Positions 1 through 5,862 of a stretch of 5,862 nt of DNA are shown here, piece after piece. Position 1 is the stretch's first letter. Every line of letters begins with the position of its first letter. Under the pieces are notes generated by a model, which worked only from the letters and a program-made list of their open reading frames with translations, ran no database searches and was not told where the DNA came from. Position numbers and translations under genes: made by a program. Source of the DNA: an uncultured Sutterella sp. (lineage in GTDB: Bacteria; Pseudomonadota; Gammaproteobacteria; Burkholderiales; Burkholderiaceae_F); assembly GCA_900554675.1 (NCBI GenBank), contig USIM01000061.1, positions 1 through 5,862 of the forward strand, written 5' to 3'.

Positions 1-30
1 CTCTTTCCCTACACGACGCTCTTCCGATCT
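1..30 (+). other. Illumina TruSeq adapter remnant (artefact)
   Basis: These 30 bases match, from memory and without mismatch, the 3' end of the Illumina TruSeq universal (read 1) adapter; the diagnostic part is CTCTTCCGATCT at 19-30. The adapter ends exactly at position 30, at the T used for A-tail ligation, and coding sequence in the transposase frame begins immediately after it. The orientation (adapter, then insert) is what a reverse-complemented read running through a short insert would leave at a contig end. It is library DNA, should not be treated as part of the genome, and shows that the true upstream sequence is unknown. Confidence 0.97.
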
Positions 31-31
31 T

Positions 32-904
32 GGTTCAAATATGCATGCTGCATATAGCGAGCAGCTCTTGGTTTCGTATGGCTTTGTCGTTTCTTATGTA
101 GTTTCTCAAGAGCGCTCAGACCTTAAGTGCTTTCAGACGGCACTTCAAAATTTTCATCAATTGTATAACCGGTACCCTCAAAACGTCGTTGCCGACTCCG
201 GATATGGAAGCTTGTCCAATTATGAGTTTTGCGAGACTAACAAAATCAAGGCGTTCGTCAAATATCAATCTTGGAATGGTGAAAAAAGTGGCCGAAACCC
301 CGCTGTTTATGAGTATCTTGACGATGGAACAATACTTTGCCTTGGTGGGCGAATCGGAAATGCTGTTGATATACCAGGGCGACACCCGAAAAAAGCATTC
401 GCTCGTTTTTATCAAGTGAAGGGATGTTCTGGCTGTGAGTTTATGCCTTATTGCAGACGATTCATGACAGAAAAAGTAGCTGATGAAAAAATCTTTGAAA
501 TTCAGCCTCGTTACGTCATGTTAAAGCAAAAAGCTAGAGACTTACTTCTAAGTCGCGAAGGAATAGAAATGCGTATTAACCGTAGCTGTCAGGTCGAAGG
601 GGTATTTGGAATCATCAAACAAAACATGACCTTTACACGATTCAGAAGAACTTCGTTAAAACGAGTAAGTACCGAATTTGCTTTGACTTGTTTAGGAATG
701 AATATTCGAAAATTTATGAGATACCAACTAACCAAACAACACTCTCACTATTGGGTGGCTCCTCTAGATTTAGAGGCAGAGGTCTTCAAGAAACCGTCAG
801 CAAAACGACTTGCAAATCGAGTGAATAAGAGACGAGAAAAACAACCTAATCAGATTGCCAAGAATAGTTACAAGAGAAAAAACAAAGGGGTGCACAAAAC
901 ATGA
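32..904 (+). CDS. IS1182-family transposase, 5'-truncated by contig end
   Basis: This is the C-terminal part of a DDE transposase that cuts and rejoins DNA at the ends of its insertion sequence. The frame is open from the first genomic codon after the adapter to TGA at 902-904, and the ATG at 41 is internal, not the real start. Numbering from that Met, the second catalytic Asp is D52 in ADSGYGS, a cysteine-rich segment with C129, C132 and C138 follows (KGCSGCEFMPYC), and the catalytic Glu is E186 in QVEGVFG, followed by the basic FTRFRR and the NIRK motif. This order is typical of IS1182. The first catalytic Asp and the N-terminal domain are missing, probably 200 or more residues by family comparison. 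The tail after about residue 250 is Lys/Arg-rich. Seven of 24 Arg codons are AGA and ten are CGA, unlike parC/parE, which supports acquisition by transfer. No frameshift or stop is visible, so the full gene may be intact elsewhere in the genome. Confidence 0.88.
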   Translation, partial: GSNMHAAYSEQLLVSYGFVVSYVVSQERSDLKCFQTALQNFHQLYNRYPQNVVADSGYGSLSNYEFCETNKIKAFVKYQSWNGEKSGRNPAVYEYLDDGTILCLGGRIGNAVDIPGRHPKKAFARFYQVKGCSGCEFMPYCRRFMTEKVADEKIFEIQPRYVMLKQKARDLLLSREGIEMRINRSCQVEGVFGIIKQNMTFTRFRRTSLKRVSTEFALTCLGMNIRKFMRYQLTKQHSHYWVAPLDLEAEVFKKPSAKRLANRVNKRREKQPNQIAKNSYKRKNKGVHKT

Positions 905-919
905 GTTTTGCAACACCCC
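875..919 (-). terminator. Probable parEC operon terminator (shared hairpin)
   Basis: Read on the minus strand, the same 887-919 hairpin begins 8 bp after the parC stop and is followed by TTTGTTTTTT (886-877), so it should also terminate parEC transcription. The T-run comes from A-rich Lys/Asn codons at the transposase 3' end. The hairpin therefore works in both directions and serves two convergent genes. No other parC terminator is visible. Confidence 0.75.
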
Positions 920-926
920 CTTTTTT
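887..926 (+). terminator. Intrinsic terminator of the transposase gene
   Basis: GGGGTG (887-892) pairs with CACCCC (914-919) and CAAAAC (895-900) pairs with GTTTTG (905-910). A small internal loop (CA versus CAA) separates the two helices, and the apical loop is the tetraloop ATGA. Six T residues follow at 921-926. The transposase TGA stop (902-904) lies in the apical loop, so the left arm is coding sequence. Confidence 0.8.
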
Positions 927-927
927 G

Positions 928-3555
928 CTAGACAAGTTCGAGTATTTCAGCGCTCTCGGTCGCTTCGACCTCAGCCTTCTCACCATCTTCTTGATTTGTC
1001 GCCGGTGCCTTCACCGGTAAATCTTGCAAAGACAATGCCTTCCAACGGATATCGAGTTGTTTACCCTTACGAGCACGATGGCCCATGTGGTATTCCAAAA
1101 TGGCTTTCTTCACCGCATATTCGCGATCCTTGCCACCACGGCCCGTTCCGGTCACCATCACGCCTTCCGGCGCGATGGGCTTGGCAATCAAGAGTTTTTC
1201 TGCCAAATTGAGATCCATCAGGCTCACACCCTTACCGCCACCCGGCAATTGACGCACTTCATTTAAGTCAAAGATGATCAAACGGCCTTGTTCAGACAAA
1301 CAGGCCAAATGGGTTTGACCTTCAGCAACCACTTGCGGAACCAAAACTTCGGCATGTTCTTCAAGCTTTAAGAAGTTCTTACCGGCCTTCAAGCGCGCCA
1401 ACAAATCCTTAAACTCACAAACAAAACCCATACCCATCGTGGTCGCCATGACAATCTTGTCATTGGGCTTTGCCACACAGTAACCCACGATCTTTGTGCC
1501 GGACTCTAAGTCAATGAAACTGTTAATGGGTAAGCCATCGCCTCTGGCGCTCGGCAAATCCGCAACTGCAATCGTGTACACACGACCCGTATCGGAAATG
1601 GCAACCATTTGGTCCGTCGTACGACACTCGCAAGACCAAGCGTAACTGTCGCCCATCTTGTAGTTCATTACTGTCGCATCGTGACCGTGCCCCGTACGAG
1701 CACGCACAAAGCCCATTTGACTGATAACCACCGTCACAGGTTCATCCAAAACGGATTGAGACATTTCGGCACGAATGGCTTCTTCCACCAACGTGCGGCG
1801 ATCGTCACCAAATTCGTTCATGTCTTGCGTGATTTCCTTGGCAACCAAGTTGGTCAACAATTTTTCGCTACCCAGGAGACGTTCCAAAGATGCGCGCGTC
1901 TTCGTGAGTTCTTTCAACTCAGCCTCAATCTTGATACCCGTTAAACGTGCCAATTGACGCAAACGGATTTCCAAAATGTCTTCAGCTTGAATTTCAGACA
2001 AGGGGAAGCGTTCCATGAGCGCAACTTTAGGATCCTCGGCATCACGAACAATACTGATCACTTCATCCAAATTGAGGTACACCAAATGGCGACCTTCCAA
2101 AATGTGAATGCGATCCACGGCCTTTTTTAATCTAAATTGCGAACGACGACGTACCGTTTCTCGACGGAATTGAACCCATTCGTTCAAAATCGTCAATAAA
2201 TTCTTTTGGCAAGGTTTGCCATCCAAGCCCACCATCACCAAGTTCATCGAGACGTTGCCTTCCATGCTCGTTTGAGCCAATAAGGCATTGACGAACTCTT
2301 CACGGTTAACGTTCTTGCTCTTGGGTTCAAACACCAAACGCGTGGGATTATCACCGTCCGACTCGTCTCGAATATTTTCCAAAATGGCGAGCATGGCGGC
2401 CTTGGCTTGTTGTTGCTCAGCCGTCAAGGCCTTCTTGCCCGGACGAATCTTGGGATTGGTAATGTCACCTAATTCATTCGAAACGCGTTGAGCACTGGTG
2501 TTGGGCGGCAATTCCGTCACAATCAAACGCCAGTTGCCACGTTGCATTTCTTCAAAGTGATAGCGAGCACGAACTTTGATGCTGCCACGACCGCTCACAT
2601 AGGCATCACGGATATCTTCTTTTTTGCTGATGATTTGACCGCCCATCGGGAAGTCCGGTGCTGGCAAAATCTCCATTACGTCATCAATTGTGGCCTCAGG
2701 CTTTTCCAAAAGCATTAAACAAGCATTAGCCACTTCTTTTAAGTTGTGAGGCGGGATTTCCGTTGCCATCCCCACGGCAATACCGCTCGCACCATTTAAA
2801 AGAACAAAGGGCAAGCGTGCGGGCAACATCGCAGGTTCTTTAAAGTGACCGTCGTAGTTGGGCGAAAAGTCCACCGTGCCTTCATCGATTTCTTCCAATA
2901 AAAGGCGGGAAATCTTCGTTAAACGCGCTTCGGTGTAACGCATGGCAGCCGCACCGTCGCCATCTCGACTACCGAAGTTACCTTGGCTTTGAACCAAGGG
3001 GTAGCGCATATTGAAGTTTTGCCCCATGCGCACCATGGCTTCATAAGCTGCCAAGTCACCATGAGGGTGATATTTACCCAAAACGTCACCAACCACACGG
3101 GCGCACTTAACAAAACGGGCTTCGGGTCGAGCCAACCCCATCTCGTACATATCAAAGAGGATACGGCGTTGAACAGGTTTTTGGCCATCGCCCACATCAG
3201 GCAATGCACGGCCTTTAACCACCGACATGGCGTATTCCAAATAAGCGTGACTAGCAAAGTGAGCCAACGTCAAACGTTCACCATCATCACCGCTTTGTAC
3301 CGGGCGATTTTGAATGGGCGTCGGTACCTCAACTTCGGTCTCAGGTTCAATGTCTTCATTGATCGCTTTTTCAGCGTTGCGTTCAGTATTTTCGTCTTCA
3401 ACGACAGCACCTTCAACTTGAATAGGTGCTTCTTCAGTCGACTCAATGATCACATCGTTTTCAATTTCAACTTGTTCGACTTCGACCTTTTCTTCTTTGA
3501 CTTCCTGTTCAGAGCCAAAAAGATCGCCAGAAAATAACTCGTCTTGTTTCCCCAC
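928..3555 (-). CDS. parC: DNA topoisomerase IV subunit A (ParC)
   Basis: ParC is the DNA-cleaving subunit of topoisomerase IV, which passes one duplex through another to decatenate replicated chromosomes. I chose the GTG at 3555-3553: it has AAGGAGA five bases upstream and follows the parE stop by 10 bp. The in-frame ATG at 3630 lies inside parE and has no such site. The product is 875 residues, well above E. coli ParC (about 750). Residues 1-94 are an acidic extension. The conserved core starts at [16 protein letters not shown] (about 95), the winged-helix quinolone region is at [14 protein letters not shown] (about 161-174), and the catalytic Arg-Tyr pair is R206-Y207 in [11 protein letters not shown]. 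The C-terminal beta-pinwheel (about 610-840) carries QLPGGGKG at 769-776, a degenerate GyrA-box-like motif, and an acidic tail ends the protein. Odd points are Leu168 where Ser is common, Cys151 in KCAR, and Gln189-Ser190 in place of Asp-Gly. Adjacency to parE and the sequence type argue against GyrA. Confidence 0.95.
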   Translation of the reverse strand: MGKQDELFSGDLFGSEQEVKEEKVEVEQVEIENDVIIESTEEAPIQVEGAVVEDENTERNAEKAINEDIEPETEVEVPTPIQNRPVQSGDDGERLTLAHFASHAYLEYAMSVVKGRALPDVGDGQKPVQRRILFDMYEMGLARPEARFVKCARVVGDVLGKYHPHGDLAAYEAMVRMGQNFNMRYPLVQSQGNFGSRDGDGAAAMRYTEARLTKISRLLLEEIDEGTVDFSPNYDGHFKEPAMLPARLPFVLLNGASGIAVGMATEIPPHNLKEVANACLMLLEKPEATIDDVMEILPAPDFPMGGQIISKKEDIRDAYVSGRGSIKVRARYHFEEMQRGNWRLIVTELPPNTSAQRVSNELGDITNPKIRPGKKALTAEQQQAKAAMLAILENIRDESDGDNPTRLVFEPKSKNVNREEFVNALLAQTSMEGNVSMNLVMVGLDGKPCQKNLLTILNEWVQFRRETVRRRSQFRLKKAVDRIHILEGRHLVYLNLDEVISIVRDAEDPKVALMERFPLSEIQAEDILEIRLRQLARLTGIKIEAELKELTKTRASLERLLGSEKLLTNLVAKEITQDMNEFGDDRRTLVEEAIRAEMSQSVLDEPVTVVISQMGFVRARTGHGHDATVMNYKMGDSYAWSCECRTTDQMVAISDTGRVYTIAVADLPSARGDGLPINSFIDLESGTKIVGYCVAKPNDKIVMATTMGMGFVCEFKDLLARLKAGKNFLKLEEHAEVLVPQVVAEGQTHLACLSEQGRLIIFDLNEVRQLPGGGKGVSLMDLNLAEKLLIAKPIAPEGVMVTGTGRGGKDREYAVKKAILEYHMGHRARKGKQLDIRWKALSLQDLPVKAPATNQEDGEKAEVEATESAEILELV

Positions 3556-3560
3556 GTCTG

Positions 3561-3567
3561 TCTCCTT
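3561..3567 (-). promoter_or_regulatory. Ribosome binding site that fixes the parC GTG start
   Basis: On the minus strand AAGGAGA overlaps the last two bases of the parE TAA stop (3568-3566) and lies five bases before GTG at 3555. It is a near-perfect Shine-Dalgarno sequence at ideal spacing, and no ATG is available in frame until well inside the conserved core. This arrangement suggests translational coupling of parC to parE, which would help keep the two subunits equimolar. Confidence 0.88.
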
Positions 3568-5536
3568 AGATATCCACTTCGACTTGATCGCCGTTATTTT
3601 CCATCCACACTCGACGCGTAGCGGCTTCACTTCGACCCATCAACATATCAAACATTTCTTGACTTTCAGCGTATGCCAAATCACCGAAAGAGACAGGCAT
3701 TAAACGGCGAGTTTCAGGGTTTAGGGTTGTTTCCTTTAATTGCTTGGCTGACATTTCTCCCAAACCTTTAAAGCGAGAGACTGAAACATTGGCCATATTG
3801 ACCTTTTCCATTTCAAGTTTTCTTCTCTCACTAGCTAACTCGCGCTCGTCCAAACAATAGATAGTACGAGCGGGCTTGCGACCGGTCTTTGGCACATCCA
3901 CACGGAAAAGTGGCGGACGGGAAACAAAGATATGACCCTTTCGGATCAAATCCGGGAAGTGTCTGAAAAAGAGCGTTAACAACAACACTTGAATGTGAGA
4001 ACCGTCAACGTCTGCATCGGCCATGATGCAGATCTTGCCGTAGCGCAGCTGACTCAAATCGGCTTCATCGTTAAAGCCATGAGGATCCACACCGATCGCT
4101 ACCGAGATGTCATGAATTTCGTTATTGGCAAAAATACGATCGCGATCCACTTCCCAAGTATTCAACACCTTGCCTCGAAGTGGCAAAATGGCTTGGAAGT
4201 GTTTATCTCGAGCTAATTTTGCAGAACCGCCTGCCGAATCCCCTTCCACAAGGAAAAGTTCGTTTAACGTAATATCTTCGCTTTCGCAGTCGGTTAATTT
4301 ACCCGGCAGCACGGCGACACTCGAACCCTTGCGCTTCGTGACTTTCTTGGCAGAGTTTTGACGGGCTTGGGCTTGCTTAATCACAAGTTCGGCCAGCTTT
4401 TTACCGTCTTCAACGTGGCTATTGAGCCAGAATTCAAACTGCGTACGAACAAAGTTACTCACCAAACGCAATGCGTCGCGGTTATTTAAACGTTCTTTTG
4501 TTTGACCTTGGAATTGCGGATCCAACACCTTGGCACTCAAAATGCAGGACGCACGAGCAAAGACGTCTTCGGTTAATAACTTGACATTTTTTTGCATCAA
4601 GCCATGGGCTTCGATAAAAGCCTTCATGGCCAAGTAAAGCCCTTCGCGCAAACCCGATTCATGCGTACCACCGGCCGGGGTCGGAATCAGGTTCACATAA
4701 CTTTCACGAACGGTGCTGCCCTCTTCTTGCCAAACGACCACCCAAGAAGCGCCTTCACCAACGGCAAAACCCATCGAATCGTCTTCGGCATAGCCTTGGG
4801 ATTCAAAAGGCTCGATCAAAGGATCAGCCGTCAGCTCACTCATCAAGTACTCACGAAGACCGCCGTCAAACTTCCAACTTTGCGTCGTTTCGTTTTTCTC
4901 ATTGATCAACACCACTTCGCAACCCGGCATCAACACGGCCTTAGAGCGCAAAAGGCGAACCAATTGCTCTGCGGGCACCGTGGGGCTATCAAAATAGCGA
5001 GGATCCGGCCAAGCACGAACACGCGTACCGGTTTGAGACTTAGGACGAGGGCTCTTCACGCTCGTTAAGGGTTCGATGACATTGCCATCGGCAAACACAA
5101 TGCGGTGCTCTTTGCCTTCACGCCACACCGTCACTTCCATACGCGTAGACAAAGCATTGGTAACAGAAACACCAACGCCGTGCAGACCGCCTGCAAAGGA
5201 ATAGGCTCCGCCCGAATCCTTTTCAAACTTCCCGCCCGCATGCAATTGCGTAAACACCAACTGAACAGCAGGTACGCCTTCTTCTTCGTGAATACCGACA
5301 GGAATACCGCGACCGTCATCTAAAACCGTCACGGAGCCGTCCGTATGTAACGTCACCTCAATACGAGAGGCGCCTCCAGCCAACACTTCGTCGCTGGAGT
5401 TATCAATCACTTCTTGAATGATGTGCAAAGGGTTGTCCGTGAGGGTATACATCCCCGGACGTTGCTTGACAGGTTCAAGACCTTTTAAGACCTTAATACT
5501 CGATTCGCCGTAATCAGCACGCTTACTTGTTGCCAT
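3566..5536 (-). CDS. parE: DNA topoisomerase IV subunit B (ParE)
   Basis: ParE is the ATPase subunit of topoisomerase IV; ATP binding closes the N-gate and drives strand passage with ParC. The 656-residue product is full length for ParE and too short for a proteobacterial GyrB of about 800, which has an extra insert. In order: the GHKL ATPase with EVIDN (E42, D45, N46), DDGRGIP (73-79) and the ATP lid GGLHGVGVS (117-125); the transducer domain with the QTK loop (345-347), whose lysine contacts the ATP gamma-phosphate; and the TOPRIM domain with [11 protein letters not shown] (catalytic E431), PLRGK (452-456) and the metal-binding DADVD (D507, D509, D511). The C-terminal [18 protein letters not shown] block (588-611) is intact. 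All key residues are present. The ATG at 5536 gives the N-terminus [20 protein letters not shown], typical of betaproteobacterial ParE. Its Shine-Dalgarno is weak (only GGG, six bases upstream). It is the first gene of the parE-parC operon. Confidence 0.97.
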   Translation of the reverse strand: MATSKRADYGESSIKVLKGLEPVKQRPGMYTLTDNPLHIIQEVIDNSSDEVLAGGASRIEVTLHTDGSVTVLDDGRGIPVGIHEEEGVPAVQLVFTQLHAGGKFEKDSGGAYSFAGGLHGVGVSVTNALSTRMEVTVWREGKEHRIVFADGNVIEPLTSVKSPRPKSQTGTRVRAWPDPRYFDSPTVPAEQLVRLLRSKAVLMPGCEVVLINEKNETTQSWKFDGGLREYLMSELTADPLIEPFESQGYAEDDSMGFAVGEGASWVVVWQEEGSTVRESYVNLIPTPAGGTHESGLREGLYLAMKAFIEAHGLMQKNVKLLTEDVFARASCILSAKVLDPQFQGQTKERLNNRDALRLVSNFVRTQFEFWLNSHVEDGKKLAELVIKQAQARQNSAKKVTKRKGSSVAVLPGKLTDCESEDITLNELFLVEGDSAGGSAKLARDKHFQAILPLRGKVLNTWEVDRDRIFANNEIHDISVAIGVDPHGFNDEADLSQLRYGKICIMADADVDGSHIQVLLLTLFFRHFPDLIRKGHIFVSRPPLFRVDVPKTGRKPARTIYCLDERELASERRKLEMEKVNMANVSVSRFKGLGEMSAKQLKETTLNPETRRLMPVSFGDLAYAESQEMFDMLMGRSEAATRRVWMENNGDQVEVDI

Positions 5537-5618
5537 TATTTACCCAATAAAAACAAAAGTTTACTCTTAACCAGACATCCTACGGTCGACAACACGGACC
5601 GCTCGGAACAAAGTGGTA

Positions 5619-5648
5619 ATTATGCCTGTTTTTCCGCATTCTCGCCAA
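5619..5648 (-). promoter_or_regulatory. Predicted sigma70 promoter for parE-parC
   Basis: On the minus strand, TTGGCG (5648-5643, 4 of 6 to the -35 consensus) is separated by 18 bases from CATAAT (5624-5619, 5 of 6 to the -10). Initiation would be near 5612, leaving a leader of about 75 nt before the parE ATG. The -35 overlaps a short tandem repeat, TTGTGC twice, at 5660-5649. The promoter lies downstream of the tRNA terminator, consistent with an independent operon. Predicted by eye only. Confidence 0.55.
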
Positions 5649-5688
5649 GCACAAGCACAACTAAAAACATCAACAAAAACAATCAGAT

Positions 5689-5723
5689 AGAAACAGAAAA
5701 GCGTCAAGTTTTTCAACTGACGC
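5689..5723 (-). terminator. Hairpin terminator downstream of tRNA-Arg
   Basis: GCGTCA (5701-5706) pairs with TGACGC (5718-5723), and GTT (5708-5710) pairs with AAC (5715-5717) around a TTTC loop with one bulged A. For tRNA transcription (minus strand) the following tract is TTTTCTGTTTC (5700-5690). On the plus strand the same hairpin is followed by six T residues (5724-5729), a cleaner intrinsic terminator than on the tRNA side. It separates the tRNA from parE. Confidence 0.75.
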
Positions 5724-5735
5724 TTTTTTGAGCAA

Positions 5736-5811
5736 TGGTATCCCCGCCGGGACTCGAACCCGGAATTACAGCTTAGGAGGCTATCGTGATATCCTGTTTC
5801 ACCACGGGAAC
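5736..5811 (-). tRNA. tRNA-Arg (anticodon CCU)
   Basis: This 76-nt gene folds as a complete cloverleaf with an encoded CCA. The acceptor stem is GTTCCCG/CGGGGAT, the D arm is GTGA/TCAC with GG in the loop, the anticodon stem is ATAGC/GCTGT around loop CTCCTAA, the variable loop is AATT, and the T arm is CCGGG/CCCGG with loop TTCGAGT. The anticodon CCT (5777-5775) reads AGG, so it is an arginine tRNA for a minor codon, and its anticodon loop and variable loop are the same as those of E. coli argW as I recall it. The acceptor stem has two wobble pairs, G1-U72 and U3-G70. It has its own promoter upstream and a terminator hairpin downstream. Confidence 0.96.
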
Positions 5812-5831
5812 ATCATCTTTTAGAGCCCATC

Positions 5832-5860
5832 ATTGTACTGTAAAAATGACGTTCTCCCAA
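5832..5860 (-). promoter_or_regulatory. Predicted sigma70 promoter for tRNA-Arg
   Basis: On the minus strand, TTGGGA (5860-5855, 4 of 6) is followed after exactly 17 bases by TACAAT (5837-5832, 5 of 6). Initiation near 5825 would give a precursor leader of about 14 nt. A GC-rich stretch, GGGCTC (5828-5823), sits at the discriminator/start position, as often seen in stringently controlled stable-RNA promoters; that regulatory reading is inference. Confidence 0.6.
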
Positions 5861-5862
5861 AT

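Larger units (their letters stand above)
31..927 (+). mobile_element. Partial IS1182-like insertion sequence, right part only
   Basis: The transposase fragment and the hairpin at its 3' end make up the visible part of an insertion sequence. The left end lies beyond the contig edge, so neither the terminal inverted repeats nor a target duplication can be defined. The right boundary must lie between the transposase stop (904) and roughly the parC stop (928-930). The palindrome at 887-919 plus the T-run to 926 is the likely right end, but this is inference. A repeat at this position also explains why the assembly stopped here. Confidence 0.7.

Noticed and set aside
2983..3537. Plus-strand open frame of 184 codons opposite parC
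   Set aside because: It is an antisense shadow of the parC N-terminal and core codons. The translation is low-complexity (Phe/Asn/Asp-rich, opposite the Glu-rich stretch), has no recognisable domain, and has no evident ribosome binding site. The same holds for the plus-strand frames at 855-1211, 1609-1944 and 4592-5068.
3556..3630. Longer parC starting at the ATG at 3630
   Set aside because: It would overlap the parE 3' end by 65 bp, adds 25 residues unlike any ParC that I recognise, and has no ribosome binding site comparable with AAGGAGA before the GTG at 3555.
928..5536. GyrA/GyrB instead of ParC/ParE
   Set aside because: The B subunit at 656 residues lacks the large TOPRIM insert of proteobacterial GyrB, the A subunit has only a degenerate GyrA box, and the adjacent E-then-C order fits the betaproteobacterial topoisomerase IV operon.
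5583..5601. Small inverted repeat CGGTC...GACCG in the parE leader as an operator or riboswitch
   Set aside because: The stem is only 5 bp with a 9-base loop, and no further pairing or known riboswitch core is visible, so it is within chance expectation.
5736..5811. tRNA-Arg(CCU) as an occupied attachment site for an integrated element
   Set aside because: Such tRNA 3' ends are common phage or island targets, but the DNA downstream of the tRNA is a short spacer leading directly to parE, with no integrase gene and no repeat of the tRNA 3' end visible.
1..5862. CRISPR array, defence system, toxin-antitoxin pair or other new system
   Set aside because: There are no spaced direct repeats, and no gene other than the transposase, parC, parE and the tRNA. 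The coding space is essentially filled by these.

Overview
This window looks like the end of a draft contig from a betaproteobacterium, most likely Burkholderiales. The ParE N-terminus, the ParC core and the adjacent parE-parC order fit that group. The moderate base composition would suit a gut lineage such as Sutterellaceae, but that finer placement is a low-confidence guess. I see no undescribed multi-gene system here. The window is housekeeping DNA with an insertion sequence and a sequencing artefact at one edge.

Layout, left to right. Positions 1-30 are an exact Illumina TruSeq adapter tail and not genomic DNA. Positions 32-904 (+) are the 3' part of an IS1182-like DDE transposase gene, cut off by the contig end. 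A hairpin with T-runs on both sides (887-919) contains the transposase stop codon in its loop and ends 8 bp from the stop codon of parC, which faces it. Then come parC (3555-928, -) and parE (5536-3566, -), the two subunits of topoisomerase IV, separated by 10 bp and evidently co-transcribed. A sigma70-like promoter for parE lies at 5619-5648. A tRNA-Arg(CCU) gene (5811-5736, -) has its own promoter and a terminator hairpin between it and parE.

How they work together: ParE supplies ATP turnover and the metal-binding TOPRIM site, and ParC supplies the DNA-cleaving tyrosine, giving a C2E2 enzyme that unlinks daughter chromosomes. The tRNA is an independent unit that decodes AGG. The transposase is unrelated cargo with different codon usage, and its 3' end now apparently supplies the terminator of the parEC operon.

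Points worth a second look are a Leu at the main quinolone-resistance position of ParC, a long acidic N-terminal extension of ParC behind a GTG start, the IS/parC junction and the adapter contamination.
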